This document shows positions 45,096-54,887 of a DNA stretch of 64,000 nt, piece by piece. The DNA is from Flavobacterium endophyticum (GTDB lineage: Bacteria; Bacteroidota; Bacteroidia; Flavobacteriales; Flavobacteriaceae), in assembly GCF_003634455.1 (NCBI RefSeq), contig NZ_RBLC01000003.1, positions 124,001 to 188,000 of the forward strand, read 5' to 3'. Position 1 is the first letter of the stretch; each line of letters starts with the position of its first letter. The notes below the pieces were generated by a model. It had not been told where the DNA came from and did not search any database. It saw only the letters and a program-made list of their open reading frames with translations. The translations under genes were made by a program, and so were the position numbers.

Positions 45096-48000
45096 ATGGA
45101 AAATAGGAAAAATTACTTTCAGAAATTATTCTTGACGGCTTTGTTGGCGATACAAACTTTTATGCTTTTAACTTCTTCTGGAGCCGAAGCACAGCAAAGA
45201 ATCATCAACAATAATAAACTCCGTGTTGGAAATGGTGCAGAAAACTCTATCAACAACACAGGAAACATGCAGCAGCCTTTTTATTACAACTCAATTGCTG
45301 CACAATGGCGAAAATTGACATATAGCAATTATGCTCTTGACAATGCTTATGCAGTTGGAGGAGATGGAACCAGTGAATGGAATTTAAATGGAACCATCGT
45401 TCAAAATCCAGCCTTGACCAACCAAACGATCGATTATTCAGGATTCACGTATACTACCGCTCCAAATGGGTATGGTACAGTCGTATCGAAAGGAAATATA
45501 AATGTGGGTGGTTCGCTTCTTGAAGTCGAAAACACTTTTAGTCTTTTGCAAAATGCTGGCTACATCGAAGTAAAAGTAAAAGTAAAAAATGTGAGTGCCG
45601 CACCAATCAGCAATGTTAGGATTTGGGTAGGAACCCGAGACGACTTTGTTGGTCTGACAGACAGCAATATAAAGCAAAAAGGAAATTTAGTAAATGGAGC
45701 CTTTGTATTGAATACCATACCTTCACAGTCATCCGCCGCATTAAAGATTTATAATAATGACGAGGCTATTCTTTTTTATTCCAATTCTCCAAGAGGAAAT
45801 ACAATCGTAAATAGTTGTTGCGATTGGAATAATGTCATCAATCAAAATCCGCAGACTTCTGTAGTAAATTCAGGAACTACCGATGGTTCTTATGGTTTCT
45901 ATGTGCGTTTCAACAATTTAGCCGTAAATGCTAGCGATGAGTTCACTTGGTATTATGCTGCAGGAACAATCGCTGATATTGATGAAATCATTGAAGATGT
46001 TGCACAAGCAAGCGGAGCCGTAAATAATATCACGTATACCTCAGCTGTTTTTAATTCTACTTCAGAAAATGCTGTAAATGGTTATTATATTGTCGTACCG
46101 CAAGGCTCAACAGCTCCAACAGAAGCTCAAATCCAAGCAGGTACCAACTACGGATCTGTTACATCAATAGCCCATGGTTCCTCTGCTATGCCTGCTAATG
46201 TTGAAACTGCGTTTCCGATCACAGGACTATCTCCTAATACAACTTATGAATTGTATTTTGTAACTCGAGATGCTGTTCCTGCCTATTCAACAATTTACCA
46301 CACTACGTTTACCACGCTAGCGTATACAATTCCAAATGTGACAGCTACGACAGCTGCGAGTTCAATAACCGCAATTACGGCTGCATCAGGAGGAACCATA
46401 GGTTCTGACGGCGGGCAAGCGGTTACGGCAAGAGGAATTTGCTGGAGCACTTCCGCAAATCCGACAATTGCAAATAGCGTAACAACGGATGGTTCTGGTC
46501 TTGGCACATTTACAAGCTCAATGGCTGGATTGAATTCAGGAACGACTTATTATGTCAGAGCTTATGCTACAAACTCTGTAGGAACTGGCTACGGACCACA
46601 AGTTACGTTTACAACTGTAGCAAATAACAATCCTACAATTTCAGCTGTAGCAAATCAGGCCGTATGTGCAAATGCAGCAACTGCAGCACTAGCCTTTACA
46701 GTTGCCGATGTTGAAACTGCTGCAGTCAACCTGACAGTAACTAGAAGTTCTTCAAATACAACCCTTGTCCCAGTTTCAAATATCGTTTTAGGGGGCACAG
46801 GTACGAATAGAACTGTCACTGTAACGCCAGCAGCCAACCAACATGGAACGGCTACAATAACACTTACAGTCACTGACCAATTAGGCGCTACTGCGACGAC
46901 GACCTTTACTCTAACAGTAAACCAGTTCCCTGTAATTTCGTACGCATCGGCTACCTATAATTTATACCAAAGCCAGACGATTACTCCTATTGCCGTTACA
47001 AATACAGGCGGCGCTAGTACAAACTGGAGTATTTCGCCAGCTTTGCCAGCCGGGTTAACTTTTAACACTGCCAATGGAACCATTTCAGGAACTCCAACAG
47101 GGTCGCAATCTTCTGTGAGCTATACTGTAACAGCAAACAACAATAGCTGTACTGCCACAACAAGCTTTTCAATCTACATAACTCCATGCAACACTTTTAA
47201 CGCATCAGATGTTATAACAAATGGAAATGCTATCTTAATCGGAAATGAAGCACGTCTTACAGAAAACATAGGCAATCTATTCGGTTCTGTTTGGGGGAAA
47301 GCAAGACTTGACTTGAACGAAAACTTCAAAATCAGTACGCAACTTTATTTTGGTTCATCCGACGCAGGAGCTGACGGACTTGCTTTTGTATTGCAACCTT
47401 TATCATCCAACCAAGGCACTTTGGGAGGCGGAGTAGGATATCAAGGCATTACGCCTTCTCTAGCGGTAGAGTTTGATACATATTACAATCCTGGTTCAGA
47501 TCCTATTTCGAATGACCATATCGCGATTGTAAGAAATGGTCAAGCACAAATCACTTCAGCTCATTCTGAGTTTGCACCTTACTATAATGCCGGACAGATA
47601 GAAGATGGTAATTGGCACGATGCTGTTTTTGAGTGGATTGCTGCTTCAAAAACGTTTAAGGTAACTTATGAAGGCTCGGTAATCTTCAATACTGTAATTG
47701 ATATTCCTACTACTATTTTAGGAAATCAGTATGCGTATTGGGGATTCACAGCAGCAACTGGAGGTTCTACAAGCGAACACAGAGTACGTTTTAACGGCTA
47801 CTGCTTGACATCGATTGTAAGCACGCCACCTACAATTTCAGCTATTGCAAACCAAAGCTATTGCTATAATACTCCAGGTTCAGTTACTGCCACCGTAGCT
47901 GACAGTGAATCACCTGTAGCTAATATTTCGCTTCAGGCTACTGGCTCTACGAATACAGCTTTGCTTCCTTTGGCCAATATTTCGATTTCAGGAACTGGAG

Positions 48001-51000
48001 CTACAAGAACAGTAAATTTCACTCCTGTAACGGGACAATTCGGAACTTCAACTGTAACGTTAACAGTAACAGATGGCGATGGTTCTACCGCTACAAGAAC
48101 ATTTAATGTTACTTTTAACGATACTGTAAATCCTACAGCTATTGCCCAAAACGTTACTGTTTATTTAGGAACAAACGGGCAAGGCTCAACAACAGCTGCG
48201 GCTATAAACAATGGTTCGTCTGACAATTGCGGTATTGCTACTATTACAGCTTCTCCGCTTACTTTTAATGGAACAAATTTAGGAGCCAATACAGTAACAT
48301 TGACTGTAACTGATGCAAAAGGAAATGTGGGCACGGCAACATCAACCGTAACGGTTATTGATAACATCGCTCCAACAGTAATAACGCAAAACACAACTGT
48401 ATCAATTGCTGCCAATGGTCAAGTGGTCCTAACTCCTGCCCAAGTAAACAACGGTTCTTTTGACAACGTAGGAATTACTTCATTAACAGTAAGTCCAAGC
48501 ACGTTCAACTGTTCTAATCTAGGTCCAAATACAGTAACGCTTACAGCCACTGATGCTAGCGGAAATACTTCTTCTTCAACAGCAGTAGTAACGGTTCAAG
48601 ACACTACAAATCCGACTATTATTACCCAAAATATCACCGTACATCTAAATGCAGCCGGTATTTACAATTTAGTCCCGTCAGAAGTAAACAATGGTTCTTA
48701 TGACAATTGCAGTATTTCTAATCTCGGAATTACCAGAGCTTTATTTACCTGCGTTGATGCTGGACAAAGTTTCACCATTACGCTTTTTGGGAATGATCCT
48801 TCAGGTAATTTAGGCGCGGCTACCGCAGTTGTAACTGTAGCCGACGTGATGGCTCCTAATGTAATTACTCAAAACATTACAGTACAGCTAGACGCAAATG
48901 GCCAAGCTACGATTACTCCTGCCCAAATCAACAATGGCTCAACAGACAATTGCGGTATTGCTTCTTATTCGTTAAGCAAAACTACTTTTAATTGCTCTGA
49001 GACTGGAGCAAACACGGTAACATTATCGGTGGCAGATATCCATGGAAATGTCGGAACCTCAACAGCAGTTGTAACGGTTCAAGACATTATCAATCCAACA
49101 ATCATCACTCAGAACATTACGGTTCAATTAGACGCTAATGGACAAGCAGTAATTGTTCCTGCAGCTGTAAATAATGGTTCTTTCGACAATTGTGCTATCG
49201 TAACTTATGCTTTAGACAACACGGCTTTTGACTGTACAAATGTAGGATCGAATACCGTGACTTTGACAGGAACAGATGCTAGTGGCAATTTAGCTTCAAA
49301 TACTGCTATAGTAACTGTCGAAGATTCAATCGCACCGATCGTGCTTACACAGAATATCACCGTTCAGCTAGATGCCAACGGGCAGGCAACAATCACGCCT
49401 GCACAGATTAACAATGCGTCGACTGACAACTGCGCTATCGCGACTTATGCTTTAGACGACACGGCTTTTGACTGTACAAACGTAGGTCCGAATACCGTAA
49501 CCTTGACTGTGACTGACGTAAACGGAAATTCGGCTTCGAATACCGCTGTTGTAACTGTAGAAGATTCAATCGCGCCGATCGTGCTTACTCAGAATATCAC
49601 CGTTCAGCTAGATGCCAACGGACAGGCAACAATCACGCCTGCACAGATTGACAATGCATCGACTGACAACTGTATTATCGCGACTTATGCTCTAGACATA
49701 ACAAGTTTCGACTGTACAAACGTTGGACCGAATACCGTAACCTTGACTGTGACTGACGTAAACGGAAACTCGGCTTCAAATACTGCAGTAGTAACTGTAG
49801 AAGATTCAATCGCGCCGATCGTGCTTACGCAGAATATCACCGTTCAGCTAGATGCCAACGGACAGGCTACGATTACTCCTGCACAGATTGACAATGCGTC
49901 GACTGACAATTGTACTATCGCAACTTATGCTTTAGACACTACGGCTTTTGACTGTACAAACGTAGGTCCGAATACCGTAACCTTGACTGTGACTGACGTA
50001 AACGGAAATTCAGCTTCGAATACCGCTGTCGTGACTGTAGAAGATTCAATCGCGCCGATCGTGCTTACGCAGAATATCACCGTTCAGCTAGATGCCAACG
50101 GACAGGCTACGATTACTCCTGCACAGATTGACAATGCGTCGACTGACAATTGTACTATCGCAACTTATGCTTTAGACACTACGGCTTTTGACTGTACAAA
50201 AGTAGGTCCGAATACCGTAACCCTGACTGTGACTGACGTAAACGGAAATTCGGCCTCAAATACCGCTGTCGTGACTGTAGAAGATGTTATGGCTCCTATA
50301 GTATTGACCCAAAATATCACTATTGAATTAGATACAAACGGTCAAGCAACAATTACGCCTGCACAAATCAATAATGTATCGACTGACAACTGTGCTATTG
50401 CAACTTATTCATTAGATAAGACAGCTTTCGACTGTACAAATGTAGGTCCGAATACCGTGATCTTGACAGTGACAGATATCTATGGAAATGCCGCTTCGGA
50501 TACCGCTGTAGTAACAGTAGAAGACAATATCAACCCTACTGTTCTTACACAAAATATTACGGTACAATTAGATGCTAACGGGCAAGCGACAATCATGCCT
50601 GCACAAATAAACAACGGTTCTTTTGACAATTGCGCTATTGCGACCTATGCTTTAGACACAACTGCTTTCAACTGTACAAATGTCGGTCCAAACACAGTGA
50701 CTTTGACTGTAACAGATGTCAATGGAAATGTGGCTTCAAATACTGCTGTAGTAACTGTTGAAGATAACATCCTTCCAACAATGATTGCTCAAAACGTGAC
50801 GGTTCACCTAAATATCAATGGTGAATATACTTTGACTATTGCAGATGTAAACAATGGTTCTTTTGACAACTGTGCTATCGAAACGATGGGAATCTCTCGT
50901 TCTTTCTTTAATTGTTCAGATATTGGATCTACTAACACGATTACGCTATTTGGTGTTGATGTAAACGGAAATTATGCTTCTACAACAGCTATAATTACTG

Positions 51001-52985
51001 TTGCCGACATGATGGCTCCTACTGTAGTTACTCAAAACATTACAGTACAATTAGACACTGCTGGACAAGCAACAATTACTCCTGCTCAAATCAACAATGG
51101 TTCAACAGATAATTGCGGTATTGCTTCGTATGCTCTTGACATAGCTGCTTTCAATTGCACAAATGTGGGTCCAAACACAGTGGCTCTTACCGTAACAGAC
51201 AATTATGGAAATGCTGCTTCAAATACAGCAATAGTAACTGTAGTTGATCAAATTGCTCCGACAGTAATTACGCAGAACATGACTGTCAACTTAGATGCTA
51301 ACGGACAAGCGACAATTACTCCTGCTCAGATCAACAATGGCTCTACAGACAATTGTGCGATTGCAACTTATACGCTAGATGCAACAAGTTTTGACTGTAC
51401 AAACGTTGGTCCAAACACAGTAACACTTACGGTAACTGATGTCAACGGAAACATTTCGACACAAACAGCTATCATAACGGTTGTCGACCAAATTGCTCCG
51501 ACAGTAATTACGCAGAATATCACGGTTCAATTGGATGCAAACGGACAAGCGGTAATCACTCCTGCTCAAATAAACAATGGTTCTTCAGACAACTGTTCAG
51601 GCGTTATATATACTCTTGATATTTCTGACTTTACTTGTACCAATGTGGGCGCAAACACAGTAACCCTTACAGCAACAGATGCAAGCGGAAACGTTTCATC
51701 TAACACGGCTATTGTAACGGTTCAAGATTTGATCGCTCCGACAGTAATCACTCAGAACATCACTGTTCAGTTAGACGCTAACGGACAAGCAACGATTACT
51801 CCAGCCCAGATCAACAATGGCTCATCAGACAATTGTACTATTGCAACGTATGCACTGGATGTAACAAGTTTTAATTGTGCTAACGTAGGTACAAATACGG
51901 TGACTTTAACAGCAACTGACGTAAACGGAAATACAGCTTCAAATACAGCAATCGTAACTGTAGTTGATTCTATTGTTCCGACAGTAATTACGCAGAATAT
52001 CACAGTCCAGTTAGATGTAAATGGACAGGTGACAATTGCTCCGGCCCAGGTTAATAATGGATCTACAGATAATTGCGCGATTGCAACTTATACACTAGAT
52101 GTAACAAGTTTTAACTGTACAAACGTGGGTCCAAACACAGTGACTTTAACAGTAATTGATGTTAACGGAAATACAGCTTCGAATACGGCTATAATAACCG
52201 TTCAAGATGCAATGGCTCCATTTGCAATCACGCAGGACGTAACCATTTCTCTTGACGCAGAAGGAATGGCTTATGTTACCGCTATGGATATTAATAATGG
52301 CTCTTCAGATAATTGCGGCATCGCCTCTATTACAATAAGCCAGACCGCATTTAACTGCGGCGAAACGGGAACCAACTTCGTGACAATGACCGTTACAGAC
52401 GTTCATGGAAATGTCTCAGAAGCTGAAGCTATCGTTACCGTAATCAATACTTTTGGCGATAATGATGGCGATGGAATACCAGACAACTGTGATTCTGACG
52501 ATGACAACGACGGTATTGAAGATTCAATCGACAACTGTCCGCTTACTTCCAATCCAGATCAGATTGATACTGACAACGACGGAATTGGCGATGCTTGCGA
52601 CGACGATTACGATAATGACGGTGTTCTAAACGAATCAGACAACTGTCCGTTCACCTATAACCCAGGTCAGGAAGATATCGATAAAGATGGAATCGGAGAC
52701 GTTTGCGACTTGACAGAAATCAACATTTCTCAAGCCTTTACACCAAACGGCGACGGAGTCAATGATACTTGGCAAATTATCAACATCACGAACTATCCAA
52801 ATTCTGTAGTAAAAGTATTCAACAGATGGGGTTCTGAAGTATTCAGTGCCAAAGGATACAAAAATGATTGGAATGGTCATTATAAAGGTTCTAGCAATCC
52901 GCTTCCAGAGTCCTCATACTATTATCAAATTGATTTAGGAAATGGAACTCCTGCTTATGAAGGATGGATTTACCTTACACGATAA
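45096..52985 (+). CDS. Giant repeat-rich surface adhesin with L-type lectin domain and T9SS type B C-terminal domain
   Basis: The 2629-residue protein begins with a signal peptide (about 1-32, cut after AEA). Fibronectin-like and Ig-like domains follow (about 300-700, e.g. [20 protein letters not shown], then [20 protein letters not shown]). An L-type lectin-like domain lies at about 698-908 ([28 protein letters not shown]). About 18 HYR-like repeats of 80 residues (about 1010-2450) each keep TDNC and FDC or FNC. Thrombospondin type 3-like calcium repeats follow ([19 protein letters not shown], about 2455-2538). The gliding-motility-type CTD ([15 protein letters not shown] ... FNRWGSEVF) closes the protein. 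The CTD marks export by the type IX system and attachment to the cell surface. The SprB/SprF precedent predicts that the next gene, PorP/SprF, is its dedicated partner. Binding target is unknown; a glycan is suggested by the lectin domain. Confidence 0.93.
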   Translation: MENRKNYFQKLFLTALLAIQTFMLLTSSGAEAQQRIINNNKLRVGNGAENSINNTGNMQQPFYYNSIAAQWRKLTYSNYALDNAYAVGGDGTSEWNLNGTIVQNPALTNQTIDYSGFTYTTAPNGYGTVVSKGNINVGGSLLEVENTFSLLQNAGYIEVKVKVKNVSAAPISNVRIWVGTRDDFVGLTDSNIKQKGNLVNGAFVLNTIPSQSSAALKIYNNDEAILFYSNSPRGNTIVNSCCDWNNVINQNPQTSVVNSGTTDGSYGFYVRFNNLAVNASDEFTWYYAAGTIADIDEIIEDVAQASGAVNNITYTSAVFNSTSENAVNGYYIVVPQGSTAPTEAQIQAGTNYGSVTSIAHGSSAMPANVETAFPITGLSPNTTYELYFVTRDAVPAYSTIYHTTFTTLAYTIPNVTATTAASSITAITAASGGTIGSDGGQAVTARGICWSTSANPTIANSVTTDGSGLGTFTSSMAGLNSGTTYYVRAYATNSVGTGYGPQVTFTTVANNNPTISAVANQAVCANAATAALAFTVADVETAAVNLTVTRSSSNTTLVPVSNIVLGGTGTNRTVTVTPAANQHGTATITLTVTDQLGATATTTFTLTVNQFPVISYASATYNLYQSQTITPIAVTNTGGASTNWSISPALPAGLTFNTANGTISGTPTGSQSSVSYTVTANNNSCTATTSFSIYITPCNTFNASDVITNGNAILIGNEARLTENIGNLFGSVWGKARLDLNENFKISTQLYFGSSDAGADGLAFVLQPLSSNQGTLGGGVGYQGITPSLAVEFDTYYNPGSDPISNDHIAIVRNGQAQITSAHSEFAPYYNAGQIEDGNWHDAVFEWIAASKTFKVTYEGSVIFNTVIDIPTTILGNQYAYWGFTAATGGSTSEHRVRFNGYCLTSIVSTPPTISAIANQSYCYNTPGSVTATVADSESPVANISLQATGSTNTALLPLANISISGTGATRTVNFTPVTGQFGTSTVTLTVTDGDGSTATRTFNVTFNDTVNPTAIAQNVTVYLGTNGQGSTTAAAINNGSSDNCGIATITASPLTFNGTNLGANTVTLTVTDAKGNVGTATSTVTVIDNIAPTVITQNTTVSIAANGQVVLTPAQVNNGSFDNVGITSLTVSPSTFNCSNLGPNTVTLTATDASGNTSSSTAVVTVQDTTNPTIITQNITVHLNAAGIYNLVPSEVNNGSYDNCSISNLGITRALFTCVDAGQSFTITLFGNDPSGNLGAATAVVTVADVMAPNVITQNITVQLDANGQATITPAQINNGSTDNCGIASYSLSKTTFNCSETGANTVTLSVADIHGNVGTSTAVVTVQDIINPTIITQNITVQLDANGQAVIVPAAVNNGSFDNCAIVTYALDNTAFDCTNVGSNTVTLTGTDASGNLASNTAIVTVEDSIAPIVLTQNITVQLDANGQATITPAQINNASTDNCAIATYALDDTAFDCTNVGPNTVTLTVTDVNGNSASNTAVVTVEDSIAPIVLTQNITVQLDANGQATITPAQIDNASTDNCIIATYALDITSFDCTNVGPNTVTLTVTDVNGNSASNTAVVTVEDSIAPIVLTQNITVQLDANGQATITPAQIDNASTDNCTIATYALDTTAFDCTNVGPNTVTLTVTDVNGNSASNTAVVTVEDSIAPIVLTQNITVQLDANGQATITPAQIDNASTDNCTIATYALDTTAFDCTKVGPNTVTLTVTDVNGNSASNTAVVTVEDVMAPIVLTQNITIELDTNGQATITPAQINNVSTDNCAIATYSLDKTAFDCTNVGPNTVILTVTDIYGNAASDTAVVTVEDNINPTVLTQNITVQLDANGQATIMPAQINNGSFDNCAIATYALDTTAFNCTNVGPNTVTLTVTDVNGNVASNTAVVTVEDNILPTMIAQNVTVHLNINGEYTLTIADVNNGSFDNCAIETMGISRSFFNCSDIGSTNTITLFGVDVNGNYASTTAIITVADMMAPTVVTQNITVQLDTAGQATITPAQINNGSTDNCGIASYALDIAAFNCTNVGPNTVALTVTDNYGNAASNTAIVTVVDQIAPTVITQNMTVNLDANGQATITPAQINNGSTDNCAIATYTLDATSFDCTNVGPNTVTLTVTDVNGNISTQTAIITVVDQIAPTVITQNITVQLDANGQAVITPAQINNGSSDNCSGVIYTLDISDFTCTNVGANTVTLTATDASGNVSSNTAIVTVQDLIAPTVITQNITVQLDANGQATITPAQINNGSSDNCTIATYALDVTSFNCANVGTNTVTLTATDVNGNTASNTAIVTVVDSIVPTVITQNITVQLDVNGQVTIAPAQVNNGSTDNCAIATYTLDVTSFNCTNVGPNTVTLTVIDVNGNTASNTAIITVQDAMAPFAITQDVTISLDAEGMAYVTAMDINNGSSDNCGIASITISQTAFNCGETGTNFVTMTVTDVHGNVSEAEAIVTVINTFGDNDGDGIPDNCDSDDDNDGIEDSIDNCPLTSNPDQIDTDNDGIGDACDDDYDNDGVLNESDNCPFTYNPGQEDIDKDGIGDVCDLTEINISQAFTPNGDGVNDTWQIINITNYPNSVVKVFNRWGSEVFSAKGYKNDWNGHYKGSSNPLPESSYYYQIDLGNGTPAYEGWIYLTR
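48127..52445 (+). repeat. Tandem array of about 18 units of 240 bp (80 aa, HYR-like) inside the adhesin
   Basis: Unit starts recur at about 48127, 48367, 48610, 48856, 49090, then every 240 bases to 50770, and 51016 to 52216. Each unit encodes an [22 protein letters not shown] start, TDNC, FDC or FNC and a VTVxD end. Two units (about 48610 and 50770) are 246 bp long and form a distinct variant with TITLFG in place of TVTLTV. The array ends where the calcium-type repeats begin. Confidence 0.92.
49321..50280 (+). repeat. Four near-identical 240-bp units (recent expansion) within the adhesin array
   Basis: Blocks 49321-49560, 49561-49800, 49801-50040 and 50041-50280 are far more alike than other units. 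By direct comparison the last two differ at only 5 of 240 positions, with the first 160 bases identical. This indicates recent duplication or gene conversion. Confidence 0.9.
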
Positions 52986-53013
52986 TCAGCAATAAATAAA
53001 AATGACAATCATT

Positions 53014-53913
53014 ATGAAAACATTATATAAATTAAACGCTGTACTGTTATTTTTCTTTGCCGCTTTCGCGTACGGACAACAGGAAACCAACTTTACAATC
53101 TACAGAAATAACATGAACATCATCAACCCTGCTTATGCAGGGGCTGATGGTGAAACCATAATCTCAAGCAGTTTCAAGAGCCAATGGGCCGGAGTAAAAG
53201 ATGCTCCCGAAACTCAGGCTGTTTCTTTCGGAACGCCTACCGGAAAAAGATTAGGTATTGGACTTTCTGTGATAAACGACAAAACCTTCGTAGAAAAACA
53301 AACTTCGGTTTTTGCAGACTTCTCTTATTTGATTCCTATGAACGAAACGCTTGATCTTTATTTAGGAGTAAAAGCAGGAGGAAATTTCTACGACGTAAAT
53401 GTGAATGGATTACAGACCTACAATGTGTCTCCAGATCCGTCATTGGTCAATATCAGCAGGTTTAATCCAAATTTTGGAATTGGCGCCTATTTGAAGCATG
53501 AAAAGTATTACATCTCGCTTTCTTCTCCAAAAATGCTCAGCACACAACGTGCTAAAAATCAAGATGGCGTTGCAACAGTTGCTTCAGACAGGCCGCATAT
53601 CTATTTAAGCGGAGGTTATGATATCAAATTGAATGAAAATTTCATACTGAAGCCTTCGACATTGTTTCGTTATGTAAATGGAGCCCCTACTTCTTTAGAT
53701 ATTACGGGAGTTTTGAATTACAAGAAACAATTTGAACTGGGTGCTGCTTATAGAACCGACAAAGCTATCAGTGGATTAGCAACCATAAAAGTCAACAACT
53801 GGCTTGATTTCGGATACGCTTACGAGCATTCGCTAAGAGATGAAATTGCAAGCGTGACTAATGGAACACATGAGTTTTATTTGCGATTCAACTTAACGCC
53901 AAAAGCAAACTAA
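53014..53913 (+). CDS. PorP/SprF family type IX secretion partner protein
   Basis: The 299-residue outer-membrane protein has a signal peptide (MKTLYKLNAVLLFFFAAFAYG), the family block NNMNIINPAYAGADGE, and repeated beta-strand patterns with a C-terminal strand ending in Phe-x-Leu-like residues (FYLRFNLTP). In SprB-type systems an SprF protein encoded just downstream is needed for secretion and surface attachment of the adhesin with a type B CTD. Here it follows the giant adhesin directly. I use the ATG at 53014 because it gives a compact signal peptide. An ATG at 53002 adds four residues and is equally possible. Confidence 0.92.
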   Translation: MKTLYKLNAVLLFFFAAFAYGQQETNFTIYRNNMNIINPAYAGADGETIISSSFKSQWAGVKDAPETQAVSFGTPTGKRLGIGLSVINDKTFVEKQTSVFADFSYLIPMNETLDLYLGVKAGGNFYDVNVNGLQTYNVSPDPSLVNISRFNPNFGIGAYLKHEKYYISLSSPKMLSTQRAKNQDGVATVASDRPHIYLSGGYDIKLNENFILKPSTLFRYVNGAPTSLDITGVLNYKKQFELGAAYRTDKAISGLATIKVNNWLDFGYAYEHSLRDEIASVTNGTHEFYLRFNLTPKAN

Positions 53914-53940
53914 ATGTTTTGATTACAAATTTTGGCAAAC

Positions 53941-53970
53941 AGAAAGCGGGGACAATTGTCCCCGCTTTCT
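53941..53970. terminator. 30-bp perfect palindrome, bidirectional terminator
   Basis: Arms AGAAAGCGGGGAC and GTCCCCGCTTTCT flank AATT, making a complete palindrome, followed on the plus side by TATTTTATTT. It lies between the convergent sprF-like and wzm genes and can end both transcripts. Confidence 0.85.
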
Positions 53971-53990
53971 TATTTTATTTAGAGTTCTTT

Positions 53991-54887
53991 TTAAACAGTA
54001 TCAATAAAATTCTTTTCGGTCTTATTAAAAACTAAAAGGCCTAACAAGAAAATCACGATTGAAAATACCACAGAGTAGATAAGTCCAAAGGCTGTAAACT
54101 CACCTTTTCCTAAAAAAGAGTATTTAAAAAACTCGAAAAGACTTGTCAGCGGATTTAGATAAACAAGATTTTCATAACCATACGGTTTCAATTTTTTTAC
54201 TACTAAAGAAGTCGGATAAACCACAGGAGTCAAGTACATATAAAGCTGTACTCCGAAACCCACCAAAAAAGTCAAGTCTCTATATTTTGTCGTAAGAGAA
54301 GAAATTATCATTCCAAATCCAAGAGAAATCAATGCCATTAAAAGCAAAAGGATTGGCGTAAAAACGATTTCCCAATTCGGCAGCGTTGCTTTTCCTTTCG
54401 CGATAAAATAGAACATCACGCAAATAAAAAACAAAAACTGTATCCCGAATTTCAAAAGATTGGATATCGTTACCGACATCGGCATGATAACTCTTGGAAA
54501 ATAAACCTTACCAAAAATATTCTGGTTGGATTTAAAAGTATCTGATGTAGACTTAAAACAGTCTGAAAAATAAAACCATAATGTGTTTCCGGCCAGCGCA
54601 AAAAGGAAGTAGTTAATCCCGTCCGACTCAATTTGGGCAATCTTATTAAAAATTACAAATTGGATTATAGAAGTCAATAGCGGCTGAATCAAAAACCACA
54701 ACGGCCCGAGAATCGTTTGCTTGTAATACGTCACTATATCTCTTTTGACAAACAGCAACAGCAAGTCGCGATACCGCCAAACTTCTCTAAAATTAAAGGA
54801 AACTAATTTCCTCTTCGGTGTTATTTCATAGAGCCATTGCTGGTCTTTCAGGCTGTTTTCCATCTCTTTTGTTATTTTCTCAGCCAT
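53991..54887 (-). CDS. wzm: ABC-2 type polysaccharide/polyol export permease (Wzm)
   Basis: The 298-residue protein has six predicted membrane helices after a cytoplasmic N-terminus. It shows LLLLFVKRDIVTYYKQTILGPLW, given as LFVKRDIVTYYKQTILGP, and NIFGKVYFPRVIMPMS, which are typical of Wzm/TagG/KpsM-like permeases, then VYLNPLTSLFEFFKY. It pairs with an ATPase such as Wzt. No ATPase gene is adjacent: upstream is wzc (overlap 16 bases) and downstream is the palindromic terminator. The only matching ATPase in the window is at 15686-16969. Confidence 0.92.
   Translation of the reverse strand: MAEKITKEMENSLKDQQWLYEITPKRKLVSFNFREVWRYRDLLLLFVKRDIVTYYKQTILGPLWFLIQPLLTSIIQFVIFNKIAQIESDGINYFLFALAGNTLWFYFSDCFKSTSDTFKSNQNIFGKVYFPRVIMPMSVTISNLLKFGIQFLFFICVMFYFIAKGKATLPNWEIVFTPILLLLMALISLGFGMIISSLTTKYRDLTFLVGFGVQLYMYLTPVVYPTSLVVKKLKPYGYENLVYLNPLTSLFEFFKYSFLGKGEFTAFGLIYSVVFSIVIFLLGLLVFNKTEKNFIDTV

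Noticed and set aside
51375..52003. Minus-strand open frames inside the adhesin repeats
   Set aside because: Similar antisense frames recur with the repeat period, as expected from codon patterns of repeated units.
48127..52445. Regular tandem repeats that could suggest CRISPR
   Set aside because: Units are 240 bp, in frame and coding for an 80-residue domain, with no unique spacers or cas genes.
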